From: Fontisubflavum oceani
GTDB lineage: Bacteria > Pseudomonadota > Alphaproteobacteria > Rhodobacterales > Rhodobacteraceae
Length of the DNA: 64,000 nt
Assembly: GCF_030407165.1 (NCBI RefSeq)
Contig: NZ_CP129111.1
Coordinates: 2,914,001 to 2,978,000, forward strand
Direction: 5' to 3'
Part shown: one piece after another, positions 35,004 to 43,996 of the stretch
Layout of the letters: every line of letters begins with the position of its first letter
Position numbering within the stretch: position 1 is the stretch's first letter
The notes under the pieces: generated by a model
What the model was told of the DNA's origin: nothing
Database searches by the model: none
Seen by the model: only the letters and a program-made list of their open reading frames with translations
Made by a program: the position numbers and the translations under genes

Positions 35004-35073
35004 TTTTTCCTCCCAGTGTGCTTCGCGAAGGGCGATCGCTGATATTGCTGAACTCTTCTGTGAAGCTGTGCTT

Positions 35074-35093
35074 GCATCTAACATTTTAGATGC
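35074..35093. promoter_or_regulatory. Perfect palindrome, likely GntR operator
   Basis: GCATCTAA (35074-35081) and TTAGATGC (35086-35093) flank CATT in the AT-rich space between the divergent permease and GntR genes. Eight-base perfect arms and this position make it a good operator candidate for both genes. Confidence 0.65.
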
Positions 35094-35163
35094 TATCTTA
35101 ATACACATACTAATAATAACTTCAAGTAGAACTTCAGAATTAGTAACGATGAGGAACGCTGCG

Positions 35164-35820
35164 ATGAACCGATCGAACGAGGTCCAACTTATGGCGACCC
35201 AAGCCCAGGAAGCATTATGGGCCGCGCTGCTGGCTGGAAAATTGCGGGATGGGCAGTTTCTGTCGATGTCGCAACTTGCTGAAATTCTGGACTTTCCGAT
35301 CGCTCCCATTCGCGAGGCGGTCAAAGTGGCAAGCGCGCAAGGGTTGCTGAGCGCGCTGCCGAAACGCGGCATTCGGATCATGGAGGCCCACCCAGAGACG
35401 ATCAGAGAATGTCTCGATTTCCGCATGGTGATGGATCAGGAAGGCGCGCGGCGTCGCATCGGGTCCAACGCGCTTTCCGGACTGGATGCGCTGCGAAAAC
35501 GGCATGTGGAGATGCGAGACACCGCCAGAACTGACGCGGCAAAATCGCTGCCACCGCAGGCCATCGAGATCGACTTGTCGTTGCACGACTTCCTGTCTGA
35601 CGGGCTGGACAACGCGCAGCTTGCGGAGGGTTATGCGGTGAACCGGATGCGCATCGGCATCATCCAGAATTCACGTCCCTTCCTGCAGGACAGGATCGTT
35701 TCGGCGATGGAAGAGCATATTGCGATTATCGATGCTCTGGAAAACAGGGACATCGAGACGGCGACAGTCGCGATCCGACATCATTGTGATCAGACGCTTC
35801 GTTGGTGGGGTGTCACTTGA
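35164..35820 (+). CDS. GntR family transcriptional regulator (FCD type)
   Basis: 218-residue regulator. N-terminal winged helix (MSQLAEILDFPIAPIREAVK, then AQGLLSALPKRGIRI) and an all-helical C-terminal ligand domain of the FadR/FCD kind. Start at ATG 35164 with GAGG 9 bases upstream; ATG 35149 has none. Divergent from the NCS1 permease with a perfect palindrome between, so it probably regulates uptake of the permease substrate. Confidence 0.85.
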   Translation: MNRSNEVQLMATQAQEALWAALLAGKLRDGQFLSMSQLAEILDFPIAPIREAVKVASAQGLLSALPKRGIRIMEAHPETIRECLDFRMVMDQEGARRRIGSNALSGLDALRKRHVEMRDTARTDAAKSLPPQAIEIDLSLHDFLSDGLDNAQLAEGYAVNRMRIGIIQNSRPFLQDRIVSAMEEHIAIIDALENRDIETATVAIRHHCDQTLRWWGVT

Positions 35821-36148
35821 GGGCCGAACCGTCTCCAACCTTCTTCTGCTTGTCGCGTACAACGCGCGCGCGGAACTGAGCGGTGGTTTCGGTTTACGCT
35901 AGGCCACAGCCGTATTGCTGCATGCCGACGAGCTGCCGCGCGCGCAAATTCGCATACTCGACCCCACTCGCACCTCTGGTCAGATACCCGTTGCCCCCTC
36001 TGCTGGCTGCCACCAATGGCCCAACCGAAGGCATAAACGGAGCGAGCCCGCAGCGACTCGAGAACTTCAAAGGATGGCACTGTTTGGCAATGCCATATCA
36101 CAGATATCCGAATGTCTCCCGGTCAGAACGGCTCTTGCCATCTCGTCG
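35821..36148. other. Intergenic region, no gene seen
   Basis: Between the GntR and tgt genes, which converge. Open frames on both strands are short and not protein-like, and I see no tRNA or clear terminator. Confidence 0.4.
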
Positions 36149-37294
36149 CTAAGAGCGGTTAGCCTTGAGCGGCGGGATATCGCCCTCGGAGCGCCCGGCA
36201 TGGAAGTCGGCCTCCCATGCCTCAAACCTGTCTGCTGCGATCGCATCGCGCATACCCTGCATGATCTCCTGGAAGTAATGCAGGTTGTGCCACGTCAGCA
36301 GCATTGAGGAGATGATCTCCTGAGACCGGAACACATGGTGCAGATAAGCGCGGGAATAGTTGGAACAGGCCGGGCATGTGCATGCTTCGTCCAACGGTCG
36401 CGGGTCGTCGGCATGGCGGGCGTTTTTGATATTCACGACCCCGCGGCGGGTGAAAGCCTGCCCCGTGCGCCCCGATCGGGAGGGCAAAACGCAATCCATC
36501 ATATCGATGCCGCGCTTTACGGCCCCGACAATATCATCCGGCTTACCGACGCCCATCAGATAGCGAGGCTTGTCCACCGGCAGCATATCGGCCGCGAAAT
36601 CGAGGCAGCCAAACATCGCCGCCTGCCCCTCACCCACGGCCAAGCCACCCACCGCATAGCCATCGAAGCCAATCCGGGTCAGCGCCTCGGCGCTCTCTTG
36701 GCGGAAGTCCTGCTCCAAACCACCCTGCTGAATGCCAAAAAGCGCATGGCCCGGCCTATCGCCAAAAGCCTCCCGTGAGCGCTCCGCCCACCGCATCGAA
36801 AGCCGCATGCTCTCGGCAATCCGGGTCCGATCCGCGGGCAGCGCCGGGCATTCGTCGAAACACATCACGATGTCCGAGCCGAGGAGTTTTTGGATCTCCA
36901 TCGATCGCTCCGGGCTCAGCATGTGTTTCGAGCCGTCGATATGGGATTTGAAACTGACGCCCTCCTCCGTCAGTTTCCGCAGCTCGGCCAGGCTCATCAC
37001 CTGAAAGCCGCCGCTATCGGTCAGGATCGGGCGCTCCCAGTTCATGAACCGATGCAACCCGCCCAAATGCGCGATCCGCTCGGCCCCGGGGCGCAGCATC
37101 AGATGATAGGTGTTGCCGAGCAGAATATCGGCCCCCGTCGCGCGCACGCTCTCGGGCATCATCGCCTTCACCGTCGCCGCCGTGCCCACCGGCATGAAAG
37201 CCGGCGTGCGAATGTCGCCGCGCGGGGTGGAGATCACGCCCGTGCGGGCTTCGCCGCTGGTCGCGGCGAGCGTAAAGGAAAACCGATCAGTCAT
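36149..37294 (-). CDS. tgt: Queuine/preQ1 tRNA-ribosyltransferase
   Basis: Exchanges guanine 34 of tRNA-Asp, -Asn, -His and -Tyr for preQ1, the key step of queuosine formation. 381 residues. Active-site aspartates in ILTDSGGFQVMSL and MMDCVLPSRSGRTG, and the zinc site CTCPACSNYSRAYL with a later histidine in TWHNLHY. Start at 37294 (MTDRFSFTL); the upstream frame is not family-like. Together with queA and gluQ elsewhere in the window it makes up much of the queuosine pathway. Confidence 0.96.
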   Translation of the reverse strand: MTDRFSFTLAATSGEARTGVISTPRGDIRTPAFMPVGTAATVKAMMPESVRATGADILLGNTYHLMLRPGAERIAHLGGLHRFMNWERPILTDSGGFQVMSLAELRKLTEEGVSFKSHIDGSKHMLSPERSMEIQKLLGSDIVMCFDECPALPADRTRIAESMRLSMRWAERSREAFGDRPGHALFGIQQGGLEQDFRQESAEALTRIGFDGYAVGGLAVGEGQAAMFGCLDFAADMLPVDKPRYLMGVGKPDDIVGAVKRGIDMMDCVLPSRSGRTGQAFTRRGVVNIKNARHADDPRPLDEACTCPACSNYSRAYLHHVFRSQEIISSMLLTWHNLHYFQEIMQGMRDAIAADRFEAWEADFHAGRSEGDIPPLKANRS

Positions 37295-37404
37295 TGCGCC
37301 CCGATAAATCGCCCGCGCGGATTTGCCAAGCCTTCGACCGGCCTTTACGACCCAGATCACAATCCTTATATCTTCTGTCAAGAATTCCACAGTGAAGGTG
37401 GTCC

Positions 37405-37767
37405 ATGACCCAACCGCAAGAACATCTCGAAGGGACGCCGCTGATCAAGCCGTCGAGCACGGATCATCCGCTATACGAGACCATCGTCGAGGCCTGCCGG
37501 ACGGTCTATGACCCAGAGATTCCGGTGAATATCTATGATCTCGGCTTGGTCTACACGGTTGAGATCGGGGCCGAAAACGATGTCGATGTGGTGATGACCC
37601 TCACCGCACCGGGCTGCCCCGTGGCCGGTGAAATGCCGGGTTGGGTGGCCGAAGCGATCGAACCGCTTGATGGGGTAAAGACCGTCAATGTCGAACTGAC
37701 CTGGGAGCCACCCTGGGGCATGGATATGATGAGTGACGAGGCCCGCCTCGAACTCGGCTTCATGTGA
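37405..37767 (+). CDS. SUF-associated Fe-S assembly protein (MIP18/DUF59, SufT-like)
   Basis: 120-residue MIP18-family protein that helps assemble iron-sulfur clusters. Family marks are VYDPEIPVNIYDLGLVY, LTAPGCPVAG with the conserved cysteine, and the end WGMDMMSDEARLELGFM. In related genomes it normally stands with sufA at the end of a suf operon; here a LysR gene and a small gene lie between it and the sufA-like gene. Confidence 0.9.
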   Translation: MTQPQEHLEGTPLIKPSSTDHPLYETIVEACRTVYDPEIPVNIYDLGLVYTVEIGAENDVDVVMTLTAPGCPVAGEMPGWVAEAIEPLDGVKTVNVELTWEPPWGMDMMSDEARLELGFM

Positions 37768-37917
37768 TCATCGCGCCCGCTTGAACACAGCGCGCCAGAG
37801 CCGCCGCGGCCACCAAATCTGAAACTCCATTTGCATTTTTGCAAACTTGGCTTGTTCCTTCTGATATTCCGTTTGAGGCTTATCAGGGTTACAAATAGGT
37901 CGAATAACAGAGATCAT
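37768..37917 (-). CDS. Small basic protein, 49 residues
   Basis: Open frame with an ideal ribosome site: AGGAGG ends 5 bases before ATG 37917. The product starts MISVIRPICNPDKPQTEYQK, continues lysine- and glutamine-rich, and ends in an aromatic, arginine-rich tail (WWPRRLWRAVFKRAR). No family recognised. It ends directly against the stop of the SufT-like gene on the other strand and is divergent from the LysR gene, so it could be a target of that regulator (inference). Confidence 0.65.
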   Translation of the reverse strand: MISVIRPICNPDKPQTEYQKEQAKFAKMQMEFQIWWPRRLWRAVFKRAR

Positions 37918-38006
37918 TCTGTCCTCCTGACTTTGATTGGCAGGACAGATCTAAGCCGTGACAGCGTATCCCGGCAGATGCCAGATCCGCGACTGGAGTT
38001 GCAAAA

Positions 38007-38846
38007 ATGGAAACCCAACCACATTGGGATGATTACGCCTATTTCGCCGCCGTGGCGCGGCATGGTGGCATTGCGCGCGCGGCTGAGGCCAGCGGCGTCA
38101 GCACCGCCACCCTGAGCCGTCGGATGCGTGCCTTCGAAACGCGCCTTGGCCGCCGCCTCTTTCTGCACGGTTCGGCGGGTTATGCCCTGACCTCAGATGG
38201 CCGACAGCTTTACGAGAAGGCACAGAAAATGGAGGTCGCCGCGACGGAAATCGCGCGCTGGCATACAGAGGCGACAGGCCCGGTCTGTGTCCGCATCTCA
38301 GCAGGCAGTTGGACCGCGACGGACTTGGCCGAACACGCAAGTGCCTATTGGAGCCCCAACGCTACCTGGCTACCGGAGTTCGTCTATTGCGATCTCAGCC
38401 TCGATATCGCGCGCCGGGAGGTTGATATCGGCATCCGCAACACGCGCCCCGATCAGCCCTGGCTCGCCGGGCAGCAGATCGGCCACGTGGACTATGCCGC
38501 CTATGCCACATCGCCCGAAGTCATAGGTTGGATCGGCCCGGCCCATGGTTCGGTTGAAACCCCGTCCGCTCAATGGATTAAGCGCCATCATTCACCTGAA
38601 ATCGTGACCAAGGCCAATACGCCCCATCTGGCCGTCGCGCTGGCCCGTGCCGGGATCGGCCGGGTTGTTCTGCCGCTCTTCATTGGCGAACGGATGAACG
38701 GCCTCACCCGGGTCTCAGACCCAATTGCGGAGCTTCGTAGCGAACAATGGTTGGTCAGCCACCACGAGGGGCGGCACGAAAAACCCGTGCGCGCCGCGCT
38801 GGACGCAATCGCGGGATACCTGCGGCAGCGCGATCCGCTCCCTTGA
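38007..38846 (+). CDS. LysR family transcriptional regulator
   Basis: 279 residues. N-terminal helix-turn-helix (YFAAVARHGGIARAAEASGV then STATLSRRMRAFE) and a C-terminal ligand domain that is a little shorter than usual. Divergent from the 49-residue small gene and followed on the same strand by the SufA-like gene after a 51-base gap. Target and inducer unknown. Confidence 0.88.
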   Translation: METQPHWDDYAYFAAVARHGGIARAAEASGVSTATLSRRMRAFETRLGRRLFLHGSAGYALTSDGRQLYEKAQKMEVAATEIARWHTEATGPVCVRISAGSWTATDLAEHASAYWSPNATWLPEFVYCDLSLDIARREVDIGIRNTRPDQPWLAGQQIGHVDYAAYATSPEVIGWIGPAHGSVETPSAQWIKRHHSPEIVTKANTPHLAVALARAGIGRVVLPLFIGERMNGLTRVSDPIAELRSEQWLVSHHEGRHEKPVRAALDAIAGYLRQRDPLP

Positions 38847-38897
38847 GCCGGGGCCCGGTCTGACCTACATTAGGCGAACACAGGAAAGGGTGCATAC

Positions 38898-39263
38898 ATG
38901 TTCGGTATTCCCGGCAAACAGGCGGTCTCCATCACCGACAAGGCGGCGGCCCAAATCGCCAAGCTGATGGAAAAAGACGGCCATCAGGGCTTGCGCATCG
39001 GCGTCAAGAAAGGCGGCTGCGCGGGCATGGAATACACGATGGACTATGTCACCGAGGTCGATCCCCATGACGAAGTGGTCGAACAAGACGGCGCGCGGGT
39101 GATGATCGCCCCAATGGCACAGATGTTCCTGTTTGGCACCGAGATCGATTATGAAGTGTCGCTGCTTGAATCCGGTTTCAAGTTCAAGAACCCCAATGTC
39201 ACCGATGCCTGCGGCTGCGGCGAGTCGATCAAATTCGATGAGGCGCTTGGAAAACCTGCGTGA
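38898..39263 (+). CDS. HesB/IscA-type iron-sulfur carrier (SufA-like)
   Basis: 121-residue A-type Fe-S carrier. The three cluster cysteines are in KKGGCAGMEY and DACGCGESI, the standard C-x-n-CGC pattern. Suited to the SUF system, and close to the SufT-like gene. Its stop overlaps the GTG of the TfoX-like gene by 4 bases. Confidence 0.92.
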   Translation: MFGIPGKQAVSITDKAAAQIAKLMEKDGHQGLRIGVKKGGCAGMEYTMDYVTEVDPHDEVVEQDGARVMIAPMAQMFLFGTEIDYEVSLLESGFKFKNPNVTDACGCGESIKFDEALGKPA

Positions 39264-39582
39264 GCGTTTCCGACGCCGATATCGCCTTTGCCAAAGAACT
39301 CTTCGCCGATCTGGAGCCGCTTACGACCCGCAAGATGATGGATGGGCTTTGCCTTTATCGTGACGGCACAATCTTCGCGATTCTGCATTCCGATGGCTCG
39401 CTCTGGATCAAAGGCGCAGGTGATTTTCAAGGAGAGTTGGACGCCCGCGGATTGGAACGGTGGACCTATCGCCGCGATGGCAAGAAGGAGTCGCCATGCC
39501 CTACTGGCGGCTGCCCGACGCAGCGCTTGACGATCCGGAGGAAGCGGTCGCGCTGGCACGTGAAGCCCTGACCCATCTGTGA
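39260..39582 (+). CDS. TfoX N-terminal domain protein, frameshifted as read
   Basis: Short TfoX/Sxy N-terminal domain protein of a kind common in Rhodobacteraceae. GTG 39260 begins VSVSDADIAFAKELFADLEP, then RKMMDGLCLYRDGTIFAIL. After RRDGKKES the frame leaves the family sequence. One missing base near 39490-39496 restores AMPYWRLPDAALDDPEEAVA and a stop at 39582, giving 107 residues. Role unknown; TfoX proper regulates competence in other bacteria. Overlaps the SufA-like stop by 4 bases. Confidence 0.75.
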
Positions 39583-39645
39583 GCCCCCTTCCCCGCTTTC
39601 CCCCAGACTGATACGTCTCGCTGGAGCACAAATCAGGAGGGACAG

Positions 39646-40401
39646 ATGCGTCGCAAGCTTGCCGCTGGAAACTGGAAAATGAACGGCCTGTCTACGGATA
39701 TGGGCGAAGTGGCCGCGCTCCCCACCGGTTTGGGCGTGGATGTTTTGATTTGCCCGCCCGCGACGTTGATCGACCGCATGGTCCGTGATCCAGACACCTT
39801 TGTTCAGGTTGGCGGGCAAGACTGCCACCCAAACCCGAACGGTGCCCATACCGGCGATATCTCCGCGCAGATGGTCGCAGATGCGGGCGCATCGCATGTC
39901 ATTCTCGGCCATTCCGAACGCCGCCAAGATCACGGCGAAACCGATGCCCTGGTGCGGAGCAAGATTGAAGCAGCCTGGTCCGTCAGCCTGGTTGCCGTTC
40001 TCTGCATCGGCGAAACGGAAGCGCAATACCAAGCGGGCGAGACCCTAGATGTGCTCCGCACTCAATTGGCGGGCTCCCTGCCCGACGGCGCGGCCCCGGG
40101 CAATCTGGTCATCGCCTATGAGCCGGTTTGGGCGATTGGCACGGGGCTGGTCCCCACCATGGCCGAAATCGAATCCGTACATGGGTTCATCCGCGCCGAA
40201 CTGGCCACGCGATTTGGCACGGACACCGCTGACGGCATTCGCCTGCTCTATGGTGGCTCCGTCAAACCCAGCAATGCTGATGAGATTTTCGCTGTGCCGG
40301 ATGTAGATGGCGCATTAGTGGGCGGCGCATCACTCAAAGCGGCAGATTTCGGCGCGATCATGATGGCGCTTGATGCAGCCGCTAAGGCGATCTCAGTCTA
40401 G
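39646..40401 (+). CDS. tpiA: Triosephosphate isomerase
   Basis: Interconverts dihydroxyacetone phosphate and glyceraldehyde 3-phosphate. 251 residues. All active-site elements are present: Lys in AAGNWKMNG, His in VILGHSERRQ, Glu in AYEPVWAIGTG, and the phosphate grip LLYGGSVKP. An AGGAGG motif precedes the ATG. Confidence 0.97.
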   Translation: MRRKLAAGNWKMNGLSTDMGEVAALPTGLGVDVLICPPATLIDRMVRDPDTFVQVGGQDCHPNPNGAHTGDISAQMVADAGASHVILGHSERRQDHGETDALVRSKIEAAWSVSLVAVLCIGETEAQYQAGETLDVLRTQLAGSLPDGAAPGNLVIAYEPVWAIGTGLVPTMAEIESVHGFIRAELATRFGTDTADGIRLLYGGSVKPSNADEIFAVPDVDGALVGGASLKAADFGAIMMALDAAAKAISV

Positions 40402-40428
40402 GATGCGCACACCCTGACCTAAGAGATG

Positions 40429-41217
40429 TCACAATCTGTCATAGGGCTGGGGCTGCGTACCATCGATATCGGTGAAACCGTACGCCCGGGCCAGATGGGC
40501 GGCCTCTTGGATTTCGCCTGATCGCGCCATCACCTGTGGATCAGCCGCCAAAGCGGCCACCCCACGCCCGACGAACTGGGCCGTTTCGCGTTTTGGCATC
40601 TTGCCTTTCTTCTTGTCGATCACATGGCCCGGATAGAGCGACAGAGCCGCAACGCCATGGGGTCTCAGTTCCTCCGCCATATCGCGGCTCATGGCGTCGG
40701 TTGCGGATTTCGCGGCACCATAGGCGACATTGCCATAATATCTCCGCGCCGCATAAAACGAGATATTCACGATCAACCCGCTACCTTGCGCAATCATAAT
40801 CGGCGCGGCCAGGCTCGACGCGATATAGGTCGACCGGACGCCGACCAGGTGCATCTCATCCCAGAGATCAAAGGGCTGGGTCCAAAACGGCGCTTTCCAT
40901 TTGAAACCCGTGTTAGCCGCGCGGTTGCGCAGCCGCGTGTAACCGCCCCAGGCATTGTTGACCAAGATATCCAAACGCCCGACCTCAGCTGCGATCTGTT
41001 CGAAGGCCTGAGCCACAGCCGCATCATCGCTGTGATCGCAACGCAGCGCGATGCCTCTGCCGCCCGACTTGGTGACCTCGGCGACATGCCGACCGGTGAT
41101 CGAGCGCCCGGTCACAAATACGGTCGCACCCGCCTCCCCCAATCCGATGGCGATGCCTCTGCCTACGCTGCGGGTGCCGCCAGTGACCAGTGCGACCTTT
41201 CCTTCCAATGCCGCCAT
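40429..41217 (-). CDS. Short-chain dehydrogenase/reductase
   Basis: 262-residue SDR. NAD(P)-binding VALVTGGTRSVGRGIA, NNAWGG in place of NNAG, and the active pair in YGAAKSATD, preceded by the serine of NISFYAA. The pattern resembles the DHRS1-like group. Start at ATG 41217 with AAAGGA 6 bases upstream; ATG 41232 is too close to its site. Substrate unknown. Divergent from the TAXI receptor gene. Confidence 0.88.
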   Translation of the reverse strand: MAALEGKVALVTGGTRSVGRGIAIGLGEAGATVFVTGRSITGRHVAEVTKSGGRGIALRCDHSDDAAVAQAFEQIAAEVGRLDILVNNAWGGYTRLRNRAANTGFKWKAPFWTQPFDLWDEMHLVGVRSTYIASSLAAPIMIAQGSGLIVNISFYAARRYYGNVAYGAAKSATDAMSRDMAEELRPHGVAALSLYPGHVIDKKKGKMPKRETAQFVGRGVAALAADPQVMARSGEIQEAAHLARAYGFTDIDGTQPQPYDRL

Positions 41218-41424
41218 AACAGATCCTTTCATGTCCTCGCGAGCTTTGGAATGATCACAAAACTCTGGCCGATCAGATATGATCTAGGTTAACGGCCAGG
41301 CACAATCTGCGGTCACGCGTCACCCTGGCGTCTCTTGCATCACCGACCCACCGCGCTAAAACGGGTCTCACGTGGGTTGGACCGCGCACATGAGGTGCGT
41401 GGCCTTTCACATGGGAGGATATAC

Positions 41425-42420
41425 ATGACATTCACCAAATTGACCGCGCTGGCCATGACCACCGCGCTGACCGCGACGGCTGCGTTTGCAGACGGGCATG
41501 TGGACCGTAGCGATTGGCCGGAGAGCTTCACCGTTGGCACCGCAAGCCAGGGTGGCACCTATTTCGCTTATGGCTCTGGCTGGGCGAACCTTGTGGCTGA
41601 AGAGCTGGGTCTTTCGGGTGGCGGCGAAGTGACCGGCGGCCCGATGCAGAACATGGCGCTGGTCCATACCGGCGAAGCACAGTTCGGCATGACCACGATG
41701 GGCCCGGCGGCGGAATCGCTGAACGGCACCAACCCAATCGCGCCCGGTCTGCAGATGACCAATGCCTGCGCGATGTTCCCAATGTATCAGACGCCATTCT
41801 CGGTGACCGCGCTCAGATCTTCGGGCATCGAAAGCGTCGCCGATATTCCCGCCGGCGCGCGGATCGGCTTTGGCCCCGCCGGCTCCACCTCCGACACCTA
41901 CTTCCCGCGTATGATGGAAGAGCTGGGCGTCGAGTTTGAGCGTCGCAATGGCGGTTGGTCGGATCTGGGCGGTCAGTTGCAGGATGGTCTGCTCGACGTG
42001 ATCGCCTTTGCCGCTGGCGTGCCGGTGCCCGCCGTGTCGCAGCTTGAAGTGCAGACGGATGTGAACATCATCGAGTTCACCGAAGAAGAGCAGGCGCAGA
42101 TCATGGCGGCCTTCCCGGTCAGCCAGTTCGACATCGCCGCGGACACTTACACCACCCTGGAAGCCGACGCGCGCTCGGTCTCGATGTGGAACTTCGCTAT
42201 CGCGAATTGCGAGCTGCCCGCCAGCTTCGTCTATGCGGTTGTCGATGTGGTGATGAGCGACAATGAGCGGATGGTGAATATCCACCGCGCGGCGCGCTCC
42301 ACGCTGCCCGAGAACTACGACAAAAACACCGTCATGATGTGGCACCCGGGCGCAGCCCAGTGGTTCGCGGATAATGCCGGTGCGATGATCTCGGACGATA
42401 TGATCCACAGCGATATGTAA
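41425..42420 (+). CDS. TRAP transporter solute receptor, TAXI family
   Basis: 331-residue periplasmic receptor with a signal peptide (cleavage after AAFA, then DGHVDRSDW). Family marks are VGTASQGGTYFAYGSGWANL and FGPAGSTSDTYFPRM. It would deliver solute, often glutamate or related acids, to a fused TRAP permease; one lies at 43997 on the same strand. Start at ATG 41425 with GGGAGG upstream. A strong terminator follows, so the receptor is transcribed apart from the permease. Confidence 0.93.
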   Translation: MTFTKLTALAMTTALTATAAFADGHVDRSDWPESFTVGTASQGGTYFAYGSGWANLVAEELGLSGGGEVTGGPMQNMALVHTGEAQFGMTTMGPAAESLNGTNPIAPGLQMTNACAMFPMYQTPFSVTALRSSGIESVADIPAGARIGFGPAGSTSDTYFPRMMEELGVEFERRNGGWSDLGGQLQDGLLDVIAFAAGVPVPAVSQLEVQTDVNIIEFTEEEQAQIMAAFPVSQFDIAADTYTTLEADARSVSMWNFAIANCELPASFVYAVVDVVMSDNERMVNIHRAARSTLPENYDKNTVMMWHPGAAQWFADNAGAMISDDMIHSDM

Positions 42421-42449
42421 TCAGACCGCAGGTCTGAAACGGAAAAAAA

Positions 42450-42483
42450 GGGCCGCCCAGATCGGGCGGCCCTTCTTCTTTTA
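42450..42483. terminator. Bidirectional intrinsic terminator
   Basis: GGGCCGCCC/GGGCGGCCC stem with a 5-base loop. A T-rich tail follows on the plus strand and an A run precedes it, so it can end both the TAXI receptor and the convergent PPC-domain gene. Confidence 0.88.
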
Positions 42484-42493
42484 GGTCAACGTC

Positions 42494-43744
42494 TTATTGC
42501 GCAGGCACATAGCGCTGTAGCGCGACGCGGATCACCCCGGAATAGCTTTCCGAATACTGCGTCACGCCCAGCATATACGTGCCGGGATTAACCCGCGTCG
42601 TCAGTTGGCTGTTCAACGAACCTCCAGCGTCGTCATTGAATTCGATGAAGCGACCGACCCCATCGAAAAGGCGGATCACCGGGTCACTGTCACTGATCTC
42701 GATCGCGTCGATCACCACCAAACCGCCCGCCGGAACGGTGAAGCTGAACCAAACCGCGTCACTGCCGACGACCTGATCCATCACAAGGCTGGTTTGCAAA
42801 GGACCCAGATCGATGATCGGATAGCTGCCACCGATGGGCGGGCTGGCTTCACCGGTCGCAAACATCTCTTGCATCGCGGCCACCGGGTCATAGCCCCGAA
42901 CCGACACTGTCACCGGCTGCGTGTCATCCGAAAGCGACCGCATCGCGATGCAGTAATTCCCGGCGGGCAGCGGATCGGTGAAATCAATGCGCGAGTTGAG
43001 GCTTTCGTAATCATCGTTTTCGGCGATGAGCGTCCCCTGACCGTCATAGATGTAGATATACGGGTCCGCCGACTGGTTTTCCGCCCGAATGGTGAGCGCC
43101 TGAGGCGCCGATAGCGAGAAGCGGTAATACGGCGTCGCCGCGATGGAGTTGGTCGCGGTGACACCGGCCTGCAACTCCGCGTCAATCACGCCGGAACCAA
43201 GCTGCGTCGCGGGTGTGTTTGGCAGGCAGGGGTCGACGCCCGCGAAATTACCAAAGCCACCACCCCACCCGGGGGTCAGCGCCTCATGTTCGGCGCGACC
43301 CACGCGGAGATCGGCAACAACAGCACCGCCACCAAAGGCCCGTGTCGAGACACAATAGGTTCCCGGTTGAAGGAAAATGTCACCACGTGAGGCGAGATCA
43401 CCGCCACTGTCATCATCGGTCAGGATAATCGTACCGGCCTCGTCGCGGATATCGATCACCGTATCGCCACCCGGGTTCGGGCGGGCTTCGATCCGATACT
43501 CCCCTGGTGTGCTGACAGAAAACAGCGAAACGGTCTCGCCGCCTGGTGGCACCATGACACCGGTTTGATCAATATGGCTTGCAGATGCGGAGATATCGGA
43601 TGTTTCGGCCGAGCCGCCCACCCACACGCCATTGGCGCCGACACCGCCACACATAGCCGCATCCTGGGCCAAGACAGGAAGGGCAGGTAAGCTTGCAAGG
43701 GCAAAAACAGCACTGCTCAGAAACGCGCCGGTTCTCGAAATCAT
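42494..43744 (-). CDS. Secreted protein with three PPC-like domains
   Basis: 416 residues with a signal peptide (cleavage after PVLA, then QDAAMCGGV). Three beta-sandwich repeats of about 110-120 residues resemble bacterial pre-peptidase C-terminal (PPC) domains, each with the aspartate-rich turn (TDDDSGGDLAS, AENDDYESLNS, EFNDDAGGSLNS) and an end such as PGTYCVS or PGTYMLGV. No peptidase domain is attached. Likely a cell-surface or calcium-binding protein. It sits between the TAXI receptor and the TRAP permease on the other strand. GGAGG lies 5 bases before ATG 43744. Confidence 0.82.
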   Translation of the reverse strand: MISRTGAFLSSAVFALASLPALPVLAQDAAMCGGVGANGVWVGGSAETSDISASASHIDQTGVMVPPGGETVSLFSVSTPGEYRIEARPNPGGDTVIDIRDEAGTIILTDDDSGGDLASRGDIFLQPGTYCVSTRAFGGGAVVADLRVGRAEHEALTPGWGGGFGNFAGVDPCLPNTPATQLGSGVIDAELQAGVTATNSIAATPYYRFSLSAPQALTIRAENQSADPYIYIYDGQGTLIAENDDYESLNSRIDFTDPLPAGNYCIAMRSLSDDTQPVTVSVRGYDPVAAMQEMFATGEASPPIGGSYPIIDLGPLQTSLVMDQVVGSDAVWFSFTVPAGGLVVIDAIEISDSDPVIRLFDGVGRFIEFNDDAGGSLNSQLTTRVNPGTYMLGVTQYSESYSGVIRVALQRYVPAQ

Positions 43745-43996
43745 ATGTTATCCTCCAATTGGGCCGGGTTGGTCACGGAAAGGCCCGACACGCGCGAGAC
43801 TAACCCGCCAGGTCCGCCACTGGCCAGCAGAATACGCGACGATCTTTCCCCCTTTTTCCGCCAGCGGCGCTCCCTACCGGCCAGCCGAATGTGCCAAACT
43901 ACGCGGTTGCAATGACCTGGTGGGCAAGCCAAAAAGGTGGGCACCGGCCAAATGACGCCAAAACGCGCAACAAGATGGCCAACCAGGGGGACAGCC

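Noticed and set aside
35883..36307. Plus-strand frames between the GntR gene and tgt
   Set aside because: No ribosome site or family-like sequence, and they run into the antisense of tgt.
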